Source of the DNA: a bacterium
GTDB taxonomy: Bacteria; Cyanobacteriota; Vampirovibrionia; Gastranaerophilales; UBA9971
Length of the DNA: 42,610 nt
Assembly: GCA_037147175.1 (NCBI GenBank)
Contig: JBAWVS010000024.1
Span: 1 to 42,610, forward strand
Direction: 5' to 3'
The translations under genes and the position numbers were made by a program. Below, piece by piece: positions 7,016 to 15,156 of the stretch. The first letter of the stretch is position 1. Each line of letters starts with the position of its first letter. Below the pieces are notes generated by a model, which saw only the letters and a program-made list of their open reading frames with translations, was not told the DNA's origin and did not search any database.

Positions 7016-7234
7016 AGCTCGATTAGTAAATTGAGCTTTTTTTACTTTATTAATTTTTTTATTTTCTGATTCATTCTTTTTCGGAGAAATATTTATAAAT
7101 CCCAAGCAGACAACAAAAATCAAAGAATTAAAAGCTGAGTGAATTTGTTGCATGGAACTAATAGAATGAAACTCCTTCAGAGCAGTTAATCCTGATACTA
7201 TAGCTATTATTCCTAAAATAATTTTTATAAGCAT
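7010..7234 (-). CDS. Small membrane protein, 74 residues
   Basis: The protein has two likely membrane segments (residues 3-19, IKIILGIIAIVSGLTAL; and 37-53, NSLIFVVCLGFINI) and a lysine-rich tail (KKNESENKKINKVKK), suggesting a cytoplasmic C-terminus. AAGGAGAAGG precedes ATG 7234 by 5-8 bases. It starts 12 bases after the stop of the four-cysteine peptide gene, so the two are very likely one operon. It overlaps the 3' end of murT by 6 bases in convergent orientation. I do not recognise a family. Confidence 0.65.
   Translation of the reverse strand: MLIKIILGIIAIVSGLTALKEFHSISSMQQIHSAFNSLIFVVCLGFINISPKKNESENKKINKVKKAQFTNRAL
7014..7043 (+). terminator. Terminator of murT
   Basis: AAAGCTC (7014-7020) pairs with GAGCTTT (7033-7039) across a 12-base loop and runs into a T7 tract. 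The left arm overlaps the murT TAA, and the whole element lies inside the 3' end of the opposing 7010-7234 gene. Confidence 0.85.
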
Positions 7235-7246
7235 AAAACCTTCTCC

Positions 7247-7411
7247 TTATAACAATTTCATTTGTTTTGGGCTGACTTGTTCATAATCATAGCATCCAAT
7301 CTCATTATATACAGCTGAATTTCTAGCAACATTTATCAACTTTGCTTTACCTGAGGGACACTTATCAAAATAAATACAATTACCGCAAATGATCCATTCT
7401 CTTTTAGCCAT
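7247..7411 (-). CDS. 54-residue four-cysteine peptide, possible zinc ribbon
   Basis: This short frame has a clear ribosome binding site (AAGAGGG, 6 bases before ATG 7411). The product contains C9-x2-C12 (ICGNC), C19 (DKCPSGK) and C40 (GCYDYEQ). Four cysteines in 54 residues, two as CxxC, suggest a small treble-clef or zinc-ribbon fold, or less likely a metal-cluster peptide. No signal peptide is present. It is the first gene of a two-gene unit with the small membrane protein at 7010-7234. I do not recognise the family and give no function. Confidence 0.65.
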   Translation of the reverse strand: MAKREWIICGNCIYFDKCPSGKAKLINVARNSAVYNEIGCYDYEQVSPKQMKLL

Positions 7412-7559
7412 TTGAACCCTCTTAATGTTACGACATGTTAACCGTAATATCTATAAAATATATAGAAAATAGCAATTTTTTCAATACCGGTGTTTTTATA
7501 TATGTACAAGGATAAAACACACACAACACACTATCTACAAAACATTATATTTATTAAAC

Positions 7560-7679
7560 AACGAGGCGCTACTAGATAATTAGAGAATGAGGTCAATGCC
7601 GGGGATAGTCTTTATTCCGGTTTTCACACTCGATTTTCATCGGAGGATTTAAGGCAGTTTTATAAACTGTCTTTTTTTT
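7560..7679 (+). ncRNA. Candidate small RNA ending in an orphan terminator
   Basis: A good intrinsic terminator (7651-7679) on the plus strand has no plus-strand gene before it: murT has its own terminator at 7014-7043, and the genes between are on the minus strand. The 90 bases before it are less AT-rich than the surroundings and contain small potential hairpins (CCGG...CCGG at about 7602-7623; CTCGA...TCGGAG at about 7630-7645). A 16-codon frame (from ATG 7588) is also possible. The 5' end is not defined. An alternative is that the hairpin serves asnS from the other strand, but the U-tract is on the plus strand only. Confidence 0.35.
7651..7679 (+). terminator. Orphan plus-strand terminator
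   Basis: GGCAGTTT pairs with AAACTGTC (one G-T pair) over a short loop and is followed directly by eight T residues. It is positioned 19 bases after the end of asnS in the opposing direction. Confidence 0.75.
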
Positions 7680-7697
7680 GCAATTTTTTATAAAATT

Positions 7698-8999
7698 TTA
7701 AGGTTTAATTCTATCCATAAGTCTTGCAAAAGGAATAGTTTCACGTACGTGATGTAGTCCGCAAAGCCAGCTTACTGTTCTTTCAATTCCCAATCCAAAT
7801 CCTGAATGCGGAACGCTTCCATATTTTCTTAAGTCCAAATACCAGTCAAAAGCTTCTTCAGGAAGGTTATGTTCTTTTATTTTTCCGAGAAGAACATCAA
7901 GATCCTCTTCTCTTTGTCCGCCGCCTATAATTTCTCCGTAGCCTTCAGGAGCAATCATATCAACACAAAGAGCAAGTTTAGCGTTTTCGGGATCTTGTTT
8001 CATGTAAAAAGCTTTACATTCGGCAGGGTATCTGTGAATAAGAATTGGGCGGTCGAATTTTTCGGAAATAACCGTTTCTTCATCGCCGCCGAAATCATCG
8101 CCCCATTCAACTTCTTTGCCTGCATCTTTAAGAATTTGAATAGCTTCGTCATAGGTGATTCTGGGGAAAGGTTTTTTAATATTTTCCAGTTTTGACACGT
8201 CTCTTTCAAGAATTTCAAGTTCTTTTCTTCTGTTTGTTACAACCTGCTGAACAACGTATTCAACAAAATCTTCAGCTAAATCCATATCCATTTGCAGGTC
8301 AAAATAAGCCATTTCAGGTTCAACCATCCAGAATTCCGTTAAATGTCTTCTTGTTTTTGATTTTTCTGCCCTGAAAGTCGGACCAAAACAGTAAACTTTT
8401 CCGAAAGCCATTGCTGCTGCTTCCATATAAAGCTGACCGCTTTGTGTTAAATATGCTTTTTCATCAAAATAATTCACTTCAAACAGGTTTGTGGTTCCTT
8501 CGCAGGCAGCAGGCGTAAAGATAGGTGCGTCTACAAGTAAAAACCCGTTATTATTAAAATAATTTCTTACAGCGTTTATAATTTCATTTCTTATTTTCAT
8601 TATTGCATGTTGTCTTGGGGAGCGCAGCCAGAGGTGTCTGTTTTCCATAAGAAAAGCAACACCGTGTTCTTTAGGGGTTATCGGGTAGTCATGAGATTCT
8701 CCTACGACTTTTATGTCTTTAACCCCGATTTCAAAGCCTATGGCTGATCTTTTGTCTTCTTTAACGGTTCCGTAAACTTCGATAGAGGTTTCTTGTGAAA
8801 TTTTGTCCCCAATTTCGAAAGTTTCAGGAGAAACATCTCCTTTAAATATGACCGCCTGAATAATTCCGCTGCCATCTCTTATCTGGAGAAAATGCAGTTT
8901 GCCGCTGGATCTTTTGCCGTAAAGCCAGCCTTTTAAGCAGACATCTTGACCTTCATAATTTGCTATTTCAGAAATATAAACATGTTTTAATTCAGACAT
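7698..8999 (-). CDS. asnS: Asparaginyl-tRNA synthetase
   Basis: This class IIb synthetase charges tRNA-Asn with asparagine in the cytoplasm. It has 433 residues. The N-terminal OB-fold anticodon-binding domain spans 1-105 ([32 protein letters not shown]). The catalytic core follows, with motif 2 at about 205-230 ([19 protein letters not shown]) and motif 3 at 405-420 ([13 protein letters not shown]). The signature [10 protein letters not shown] and the absence of an AspRS insertion domain support AsnRS rather than AspRS. It ends [17 protein letters not shown], instead of the IPFPRTPGRAEF tail common in proteobacteria. Its presence means tRNA-Asn can be charged directly. ATG 8999 is the only good start. 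Confidence 0.95.
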   Translation of the reverse strand: MSELKHVYISEIANYEGQDVCLKGWLYGKRSSGKLHFLQIRDGSGIIQAVIFKGDVSPETFEIGDKISQETSIEVYGTVKEDKRSAIGFEIGVKDIKVVGESHDYPITPKEHGVAFLMENRHLWLRSPRQHAIMKIRNEIINAVRNYFNNNGFLLVDAPIFTPAACEGTTNLFEVNYFDEKAYLTQSGQLYMEAAAMAFGKVYCFGPTFRAEKSKTRRHLTEFWMVEPEMAYFDLQMDMDLAEDFVEYVVQQVVTNRRKELEILERDVSKLENIKKPFPRITYDEAIQILKDAGKEVEWGDDFGGDEETVISEKFDRPILIHRYPAECKAFYMKQDPENAKLALCVDMIAPEGYGEIIGGGQREEDLDVLLGKIKEHNLPEEAFDWYLDLRKYGSVPHSGFGLGIERTVSWLCGLHHVRETIPFARLMDRIKP

Positions 9000-9458
9000 A
9001 ATGTTTTAATACCTTTTCATTTTAAATTATTAGCCGATAACCAAGAACACTACATTATTATATTAAATAGTAATACTAAATTGCAATCTATCAAGTAAAA
9101 ACATAAAGATATCATTCTGAGGCAAAGCCGAAGAATCTGTCTAATTAACTCGAATTACTGGTTAGCGAAAATAAGCATGAATATAGGTATTGTCATTCTG
9201 AGCGACCAACGGGAGCGTGAGAATCTATCCAATTAATAGCCAAAACAGATTGCCACGTCAACTCTTTGGCTGCCCCCTCCTTTTTTGATAATTAATCAAA
9301 AAAGCGGGTACCCTTCGCAATGACAGGTTGATTAATTTCCGTAACAATTCGAGTTAATTAAGCTTATAGACTTGATTCTCAAATGGACGGATGCTTCGTT
9401 TCACTTAGCAAGACAAAAAGAAAATACGCTACTATAGAAAACCATATTTATGCTAAAT
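9000..9458. other. Intergenic region built of palindromic repeats
   Basis: The 459 bases between asnS and the pseudopilin gene hold a nested palindromic repeat (9112-9360) and AT-rich flanks. No coding frame with a ribosome binding site is visible. The asnS promoter should lie in 9000-9100. Confidence 0.6.
9112..9360. repeat. Composite palindromic (MITE-like) repeat
   Basis: TCATTCTGAGGCAAAGCCG followed by AAGAATCTGTC (9113-9142), TGTCATTCTGAG (9191-9202) with GAGAATCTAT, and CAATGACA (9318-9325) belong to the widespread class of bacterial palindromic repeats with TGTCATTCTGAG or CGCAATGACA ends. A perfect 15-bp inverted repeat (TAATTAACTCGAATT at 9142-9156; its complement at 9346-9360) surrounds the inner part. 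A further 10-bp hairpin (CTTTTTTGAT/ATCAAAAAAG) lies near 9280-9304. A related element is at 16339-16436. Confidence 0.75.
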
Positions 9459-10097
9459 CTATGTTGTACCGCCTGTAATAGCGTTTAGAGAAGCATTTCC
9501 CGGGGTAATGGTTACGGGGTAAGGAATACCAGGAGAAGTAATATCAACTCCATTAATATCTTTAACGAAATTAGCGGGAAGAGTTATGGCTGTATCTAAC
9601 CCGCCTGCCGGAACTACGCCATTTGCCGAGACACCAAGTACATATATATCTTTAAAAATAGTCCCGGTAGATCCAAAATTAGGACCTTTATCTCCGTTTA
9701 CATCAATAACAGCATAACATTGTGTAGCCGCTGCTGTAAAAGGAGTAACACTTGTTATTAAAGCGCAACCGTTGGCTCCTACAAAGGTTATTTTTGTACC
9801 GTCCGCTAAATATATTGTGTCACCCGCCGTATTGATTTTTAATGTATTTAAAGAATCTTTAAGAAGGGTTACCAGCGCAACACCTGTCTCTCCTGCAGTT
9901 GGAATAGTTGCTCCATCTATCGAAGTTGTCATTAATGCTTGATTTAGAACGCTGGTAGTCTTTTTTATATCTACCTTGTATTTGTCTTTATTTGTATCTT
10001 GAATAAGTGTCGGAATAGTTATGGCAGCTACTACGCCGATTATTGCCAGAGTTACAAGAACTTCTGCAAGAGTGAAACCTTTTTTTGAATCGGGCAT
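9459..10097 (-). CDS. Type IV pilin-like prepilin (tandem copy 2)
   Basis: This 212-residue protein has a short basic leader (MPDSKKG) and the prepilin peptidase site G/FTLAEVLVTLAI with Glu at mature position 5, followed by the hydrophobic alpha-1 helix (to about residue 28, ending TIPTLIQ). Prepilin peptidase should cleave after Gly7 and the mature protein would join a type IV pilus or type II secretion pseudopilus. The globular part has two cysteines around residues 109 and 126 that may pair, and the loop DVNGDKGPN, which resembles calcium-binding loops of pseudopilins. AAGGGAG precedes ATG 10097. It is the downstream copy of a tandem pair with 10239-10871. No assembly ATPase is nearby. 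Confidence 0.9.
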   Translation of the reverse strand: MPDSKKGFTLAEVLVTLAIIGVVAAITIPTLIQDTNKDKYKVDIKKTTSVLNQALMTTSIDGATIPTAGETGVALVTLLKDSLNTLKINTAGDTIYLADGTKITFVGANGCALITSVTPFTAAATQCYAVIDVNGDKGPNFGSTGTIFKDIYVLGVSANGVVPAGGLDTAITLPANFVKDINGVDITSPGIPYPVTITPGNASLNAITGGTT

Positions 10098-10164
10098 GAT
10101 GCTCCCTTTGCGTACTATACTATTTTGAAAATTAATTTAATATAAAAATTATACATCATCTTAT

Positions 10165-10205
10165 AAAAAAGAGTAAGAAATTTTCATATTTCTTACTCTT
10201 TTTTT
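10165..10205. terminator. Bidirectional-type terminator between the pilin genes
   Basis: Arms 10165-10180 (A6 then GAGTAAGAAA) and 10189-10204 are perfectly complementary, with an 8-base loop. A-tract and T-tract flanks make it look functional on both strands; on the minus strand it would terminate the upstream pilin gene before its paralogue. Confidence 0.85.
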
Positions 10206-10238
10206 ATTTTGATTCAGAAAATCAGATTTATGCTAAAT

Positions 10239-10871
10239 CTATGTTGTACCGCCTGTAACAACGTTTATAGAAGCATTTCCAGGGACAGGGTTATCTGTAT
10301 ACGGAATACCAGGAGCGGCAATAGTTGCTCCATTAACATCTTTCATGAAATTAGCAGGAAGGGCGAAAGCAGAATCTAATCCTCCTACAGGAACTATACC
10401 GTTTGCCGAGACACCAAGTACGTATACATCGTTAAAAGTAGTACCTGTAGCGCCCTTATTAGGACCTTTATCTCCGTTTACATCAACAACAGCATAACAT
10501 TGGGTAGCCGCCTTCGTAAATGGAGCTGAGTTGGTTATTAAAGCGCAACCATTGGCTCCTACGAATGTTATTTTTGTACCGTCAGATAGCCATATTGTAT
10601 CAGAATTGATAGTTAATATGTTTAAAGAATCTTTAAGAAGAGTTACCAGCGCAGCGCCTGTCTCACCTGCAGTTGGAATAGTTGTTCCATCAACGGAAAC
10701 TGACATCAATGCCTGATTTAGTGTTCCAATAGTCTTTTTTAGACCGACTTTGTATTTGTCATTGTTGGTACTTTGAATAAGTGTCGGAATAGTTAAAGCA
10801 GCTACTACACCGATAATTGCCAGCGTTACAAGAACCTCTGCAAGTGTGAAACCTTTTTTTGAACTGTGCAT
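10239..10871 (-). CDS. Type IV pilin-like prepilin (tandem copy 1)
   Basis: This 210-residue paralogue of 9459-10097 has the leader MHSSKKG, cleavage site G/FTLAEVLVTLAI, a hydrophobic alpha-1 helix, a conserved cysteine pair and DVNGDKGPN. The two copies are strongly similar over their full length, with most changes in the C-terminal variable loops (residues 180-210). AAGGGAAA precedes ATG 10871. The terminator between the copies suggests separate transcripts, so the ratio of the two subunits could be set independently. Whether they are major pilins, minor pilins or pseudopilins cannot be decided here; they lack the aromatic C-terminal features of a classical major pilin. Confidence 0.9.
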   Translation of the reverse strand: MHSSKKGFTLAEVLVTLAIIGVVAALTIPTLIQSTNNDKYKVGLKKTIGTLNQALMSVSVDGTTIPTAGETGAALVTLLKDSLNILTINSDTIWLSDGTKITFVGANGCALITNSAPFTKAATQCYAVVDVNGDKGPNKGATGTTFNDVYVLGVSANGIVPVGGLDSAFALPANFMKDVNGATIAAPGIPYTDNPVPGNASINVVTGGTT

Positions 10872-11191
10872 GATTTTCCCTTTCGATTAATATTATACTT
10901 CTTACAAATGGATTATAATTTTAGTATCAAATATACATAAATTATAAAGTTAAATAAAATTAATTAATATACTGTTTTTAAATTATTTTTTTAACTTCAA
11001 CATTTCTGATTTAAATTATATGACATTAATTAAAATATGGCTAGTTCTTATTTTATTTAATTTTAAAAAAATTTGTAGAAAAACTTTAACTGATATTTTA
11101 TAATAAATATTGATATAGATATAACATGTTTTTTGTTATTGCTAAGGGTAGTTATTTGTTATAAAAAATTTTAATATAGAGGCTGGAGTGA
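10872..11191. other. Very AT-rich divergent intergenic region
   Basis: This 320-bp gap separates the divergent pilin gene and the 613-residue initiator-like gene. It is almost entirely A and T, with only short inverted stretches. I see no clear iterons or DnaA boxes by eye. Promoters for both flanking genes should be here; TATAAT-like hexamers are too numerous to choose among. Confidence 0.5.
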
Positions 11192-13033
11192 ATGGACAGT
11201 TACATTTTGAAAAGCGGAAGTGAAAAAATTGAAAGTGATGATGTTTCAATTTTAACGAGCATTCTTTCTGATAATGATTCTAAAATAATAAGTTTTCCGA
11301 TTGAAGAATATTTAAAGACTTTTAAAGAGGAACCTGATGGTTTTGAAATAACTAATATTATTGCTCAAGCGTTGGGCTGTTTTTGTTTTTGCGTGGCGGC
11401 ATCTGAATTTTTAAAGGATATTAAAATAAAGCCATCTTTTGAGCATCCTGAATGTGATTTTACTTATATATTAAGTGATTTTGAAAAAAACCATCTTAAC
11501 GTTACTTCTTTAGTCAGGAAAAATAAATTTTTAGCTTCCAAAAATTATGCTGTAAATTTTGAAAAGGGAAATGTAATTTCCGGTAAAGCGTTTATAAATT
11601 ATAATTTATTAAATGAAAGCAGTATTAAATTAAAAATAAAGATAGATTTTGAAAATTTAAAAACTTCTGAGTTAAAAGACATGAATATTTTATTTGAGTT
11701 AATTTGGTCTAAACTCCAGCCTCAAATAAATAAAGCCCAAAGACCTTGTATGCAAAAGACTATAAATTGTATTCCCGATTATTTAAAATTCGCTACAGCG
11801 CCGTTTATGCAAGAATTGCGAAGGTTGATGACTTCACAGAATGATAAAATTTTTATCGGAGAAAACGACGTTATTGCTAAAAAAGTTACAAATACAGGCT
11901 GTTATGTTTTTAAAAAAGCACAGCTTTCCGAGAATGATTTTTTAGCACAGAATGGCAAAGCTAGTTCTTCGGAAGCTACTTCTGCTTTTTCTACCCATTC
12001 TTTGCAACCAGACAACGAAATAAATAAAGAAATAGATCATCAAATTATAAGCCAACTTTCAAAAATGAATGATTTAACTGTCGATGTATTAAACGGAATA
12101 GTGCATATTCTTATGGAAAAATCTAAAAAGACAGATGGAGAAGTCTTTTTGAGTATTGATGATTTGTTATTTATACGCGGCAAAAAAGCCAGCAAAAATC
12201 AAAAAGGTTTGAGAGGCGGTTATAAGGATTCTCAGCGTAAAGAAATTTTAGAGCATCTGGAAATACTCGCTAATTTAAAAATTAATATTTCAAATACTTA
12301 TATTCCAGTAATTGATAATAATGGAAAAAGAAATTATGAGGTTTTTAGCGGAGAAAGCCCGCTAATTTACATAAAAAAAGCTGAAAACAAAGATTATTAT
12401 TTTTATGTAAAAGCAGGAGAAGTTTTAGCTTTAACCCTCAGTGGAGCGGCTGCAAAAACAGGCTTAATCCATAAAAAAGTATCCGAGTATGATTATTACA
12501 GAAATTTTTGGGAAAAAAGAATCGGAAACTATCTGGCATGGATTTGGCGGAGCAGACAAAATAATGCGGATTTTCTTGTTCCTTTAACGGTTGGAACTTT
12601 GTTAAGTCAAATTAGGGACGAAAAAGAAAATAAACGACCTCAATCTATTAGAAATAGGCTCGAAAAAGCTCTTTATAATCTTGAAAATGACCTTGTTATA
12701 AAAAGTTGGCAGTATAAAGAAATTGATGAAGATGTTTTAACGGGTAAAAATTGGTTTGAAAGCTGGCTAAAGCACAAATTGATTATAGAACCGCCTATTG
12801 AAATACTTGAAGAATACGCTAAAATAAAAAAAATTAAAAATAACAATGCAAATAAAATCGATTTTTCAGAAATTATCGCAATAATAAAAGAAAAAAATCT
12901 AAGCCAGATGAGAGTTGCCGAAGAAACAGGCATAAAACATGATGCATTGGCAGGCATTTTAACAGGAAAAATGCTTCCGAATCCTTCTGAAAAAAGAAAA
13001 CTACAGACATGGATTATGAAACAAAAAGGTTGA
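11192..13033 (+). CDS. Initiator-like winged-helix protein with C-terminal HTH
   Basis: I do not firmly recognise this 613-residue cytoplasmic protein. Residues 1-250 form an alpha/beta region with no family I can name, followed by a polar linker (250-285). Residues 290-380 (LTVDVLNGIVHIL, LSIDDLLFIRGKK, RGGYKDSQRKEILEHLEIL) look like a winged-helix domain of the kind found in plasmid or phage replication initiators. Residues 430-520 (WEKRIGNYLAWIWRSR, LTVGTLLSQI, IRNRLEKALYNLEND) resemble a second such domain. The C-terminus (560-605) is a clear XRE-type helix-turn-helix (NLSQMRVAEETGIKHDALAGILTG). GGAG precedes ATG 11192. Two winged helices plus an HTH would suit a DNA-binding initiator or a large regulator. 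No partition or mobility gene is adjacent, so it may be a captured plasmid gene or a lineage-specific regulator. Confidence 0.6.
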   Translation: MDSYILKSGSEKIESDDVSILTSILSDNDSKIISFPIEEYLKTFKEEPDGFEITNIIAQALGCFCFCVAASEFLKDIKIKPSFEHPECDFTYILSDFEKNHLNVTSLVRKNKFLASKNYAVNFEKGNVISGKAFINYNLLNESSIKLKIKIDFENLKTSELKDMNILFELIWSKLQPQINKAQRPCMQKTINCIPDYLKFATAPFMQELRRLMTSQNDKIFIGENDVIAKKVTNTGCYVFKKAQLSENDFLAQNGKASSSEATSAFSTHSLQPDNEINKEIDHQIISQLSKMNDLTVDVLNGIVHILMEKSKKTDGEVFLSIDDLLFIRGKKASKNQKGLRGGYKDSQRKEILEHLEILANLKINISNTYIPVIDNNGKRNYEVFSGESPLIYIKKAENKDYYFYVKAGEVLALTLSGAAAKTGLIHKKVSEYDYYRNFWEKRIGNYLAWIWRSRQNNADFLVPLTVGTLLSQIRDEKENKRPQSIRNRLEKALYNLENDLVIKSWQYKEIDEDVLTGKNWFESWLKHKLIIEPPIEILEEYAKIKKIKNNNANKIDFSEIIAIIKEKNLSQMRVAEETGIKHDALAGILTGKMLPNPSEKRKLQTWIMKQKG

Positions 13034-13520
13034 TTATTTCGTTTGCTGTTTCTTCAGGCGTTTTTTCGCAGGTATTTATTTTGAAATCGGCTTGATTGTA
13101 AAAGATTTTTCTTCTTTCTTGTATTATTTTAAGTGTTTCGACAGGGTTTTCTGTATTTATAAGAGGACGTTCGTTGTCATCTTTTATTCTCTTAAAAAGC
13201 TCATCTGCCGGCGCATAAAGATGAAACAAGATTCCGTTTTTCTTTAGATTATGTATGTTTTCCTCTATTAAGACAGCTCCACCGCCGGTTGAAACAACAA
13301 TATTTTCTTGTGAAGAAACTTCTTCTATAGCTTCTGACTCAAGCTTTCTGAAAAAAGCTTCTCCGTTTTCGGCAAAAATAAGTTTTATGGATTTTTGGGC
13401 TTTTTGGATAATTAATTCGTCCGTATCTGCGAATTTCATGTTTAATTTCTCGGCAAGTTTTCTTCCGATAGTGGTTTTCCCTGAACCCATAAGTCCTATT
13501 AAAACAATATTTTTTGGCAT
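13014..13520 (-). CDS. aroK: Shikimate kinase
   Basis: AroK phosphorylates shikimate at O3 with ATP, the fifth step of the shikimate pathway. The 168-residue protein has the P-loop GLMGSGKTT (residues 8-16), the DTDELI shikimate/Mg site, FRKLESEAI, the central STGGGAV shikimate-binding loop and the lid/adenine-binding ERRKIFYNQAD segment. The frame extends upstream to TTG 13559, but ATG 13520 gives the family-typical start MPKNIVLIG and lies 4 bases after the aroC stop, consistent with translational coupling. Its 3' end overlaps the convergent 11192-13033 gene by 20 bases. Confidence 0.93.
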   Translation of the reverse strand: MPKNIVLIGLMGSGKTTIGRKLAEKLNMKFADTDELIIQKAQKSIKLIFAENGEAFFRKLESEAIEEVSSQENIVVSTGGGAVLIEENIHNLKKNGILFHLYAPADELFKRIKDDNERPLINTENPVETLKIIQERRKIFYNQADFKINTCEKTPEETANEIINLFVS

Positions 13521-13524
13521 AATT

Positions 13525-14721
13525 TTATCTTGATTGGCATAATTTTTTGTAATTTTCAAAATTCGATTTTATTTCAGTAAGGCTGTCTCCGCCGAATTTT
13601 TCGAAAAATGCATTAATTAAAGTAATTGCTAACATTGCTTCGCCGACAACGCTTGCAGCAGGAACAGCGCAAACATCTGATCTTTCATAATGAGCAGAGT
13701 GTTCTTGTCCGTTTTCAAGGTCTATTGACCTTAAAGGTTTTTTTAGAGTCGGTATAGGTTTCATTGAGGCCTTTACGATAATGGGCATTCCGTTTGACAT
13801 TCCGCCTTCTATTCCGCCTGCGTTGTTTGTTTCTCTTTGATAGTTGCTCGAATCTTTTTTTGGAAAAATTTCATCGTGCATTTCAGAACCGAATATTTTA
13901 CCCGAATCTTCGCCAATACCGATACTGACAGATTTTATAGCCGGAATACTCATAACTGCCTGAGCGATTTGTCCGTCAAGCCTTCTATCCCAATGAACAA
14001 AGCTTCCAAGACCTATCGGAACATTTAATGCAATTATTTCAAATATTCCGCCGAGAGAATCTCCTTCTGCTGCTGCTTTATCAATTGTTTTACGCATTGC
14101 TTCGGAGGTTTCTTCATCAGCACATCTTACATCAGAGTTTTCAGCTTTTTCTTTCAATGCAGAAAATTCTTGTGGCAAATCTTTTTCGTTAACTTTAGCC
14201 GTGCCTATTTGAGTTATATGGCTAAAAAGTTCTATTTCAAACTCGCTTAAAATTATTTTGGCTAAAGCTCCTACAGCTGTTCTAATGGCTGTTTCCCTTG
14301 CACTTGAGCGTTCAAGGATATTTCTTACGTCTTTATGGTTGTATTTTAGAGCTCCTGATAAATCTGCATGCCCCGGTCTTACATGTGTGATTGCTTTTTG
14401 GGAGATAATTTCTTTTATTTCAGGATTTTCTTTGTCAACAGGTTCTGCGGACATCGCAATATTCCAGTTTTCCCAGTCTTTGTTTTCTATAACAAGAGTA
14501 ATAGGTGCACCGGTTGTATAACCATGCCGGATGCCGGAATTTATAATTACTCTGTCTTTTTCTATTTTCATGCGACCGCCGCGACCATAACCCTGTTGGC
14601 GTCTCGCAAGCTGTTTATTTATATCTTCAGGATTAATCTTTATTCCTGAGGGAACTCCTTCAATAATTGCGGTAAGACACTTCCCATGGGATTCTCCCGC
14701 TGTTAAAAACCTGAATGTCAT
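13525..14721 (-). CDS. aroC: Chorismate synthase
   Basis: AroC converts 5-enolpyruvylshikimate-3-phosphate to chorismate using reduced FMN, the last shared step towards aromatic amino acids and folate. The 398-residue length is typical. Signatures: GESHG near residue 9, RRQQGYGRGGRM (35-46), HADLSGALKY, ERSSARETAIRTAVGA, GGIEGGMSNG and YERSDVCAVPAASVVGEAML. It is directly upstream of aroK with a 4-base gap, so the two are co-transcribed. The cupin gene lies 15 bases upstream, suggesting a longer operon with it. ATG 14721 is well placed. Confidence 0.96.
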   Translation of the reverse strand: MTFRFLTAGESHGKCLTAIIEGVPSGIKINPEDINKQLARRQQGYGRGGRMKIEKDRVIINSGIRHGYTTGAPITLVIENKDWENWNIAMSAEPVDKENPEIKEIISQKAITHVRPGHADLSGALKYNHKDVRNILERSSARETAIRTAVGALAKIILSEFEIELFSHITQIGTAKVNEKDLPQEFSALKEKAENSDVRCADEETSEAMRKTIDKAAAEGDSLGGIFEIIALNVPIGLGSFVHWDRRLDGQIAQAVMSIPAIKSVSIGIGEDSGKIFGSEMHDEIFPKKDSSNYQRETNNAGGIEGGMSNGMPIIVKASMKPIPTLKKPLRSIDLENGQEHSAHYERSDVCAVPAASVVGEAMLAITLINAFFEKFGGDSLTEIKSNFENYKKLCQSR

Positions 14722-14736
14722 TTTTGATTTCCTAAT

Positions 14737-15102
14737 TTAAGAATTTGTTCTGCCGTAAATATCGTCAAATCTGACAATATCATCTTCTTCAAGATAATCT
14801 CCGTTTTGAATTTCAATTATGCTTAAGGGTGTAGAGCTGGGATTTTCCAGTCTGTGTTTCGCTTCTTTCGGTATATCAATGCTTTCGCCCGGTTTTAGAG
14901 AAATTATTTCTTCCCCTTTTGTGATTTTGGCTTCTCCTGAAAGTACTACCCAATGTTCGCTGCGTTGATGATGCAGTTGAAGGCTTAATTTTGAACCGGG
15001 ATCAACTTCTATTATTTTAATTTTGTATCCTGCTGCTTCGTGAAGAACTGTATAGCTTCCCCATGGCCTGCAAACCTTTTCATGATTAGAATTTTTATCC
15101 AT
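14737..15102 (-). CDS. Cupin protein, mannose-6-phosphate isomerase C-domain type
   Basis: This 121-residue single-domain cupin contains the pattern of the C-terminal domain of type II phosphomannose isomerase/GDP-mannose pyrophosphorylase: RPWGSYTVLHEAAGYKIK, PGSKLSLQLHHQRSEHW (metal-binding His-x-His...Glu), LSGEAKITKGEE, PGESIDIPKEAKHRLENP and the tail YLEEDDIVRFDDIYGR. By itself it could isomerise mannose-6-phosphate or act on another sugar; the guanylyltransferase domain is absent. The start is ATG 15102 (a TTG lies one codon further upstream), with AGGA 10 bases away. It is probably co-transcribed with aroC and aroK, without an obvious metabolic link. Confidence 0.85.
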   Translation of the reverse strand: MDKNSNHEKVCRPWGSYTVLHEAAGYKIKIIEVDPGSKLSLQLHHQRSEHWVVLSGEAKITKGEEIISLKPGESIDIPKEAKHRLENPSSTPLSIIEIQNGDYLEEDDIVRFDDIYGRTNS

Positions 15103-15156
15103 CAAGATAATTCCTTTTTTGTAGTCCCCAATATTTTAAATATAATATCATATTAT

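Noticed and set aside
8000-8374. Open frames within asnS
   Set aside because: They lie in alternative frames of a complete, conserved synthetase and lack start signals.
13521-13559. Extended aroK start at TTG 13559
   Set aside because: It would overlap aroC by 35 bases and add residues not found in shikimate kinases; ATG 13520 is family-typical.
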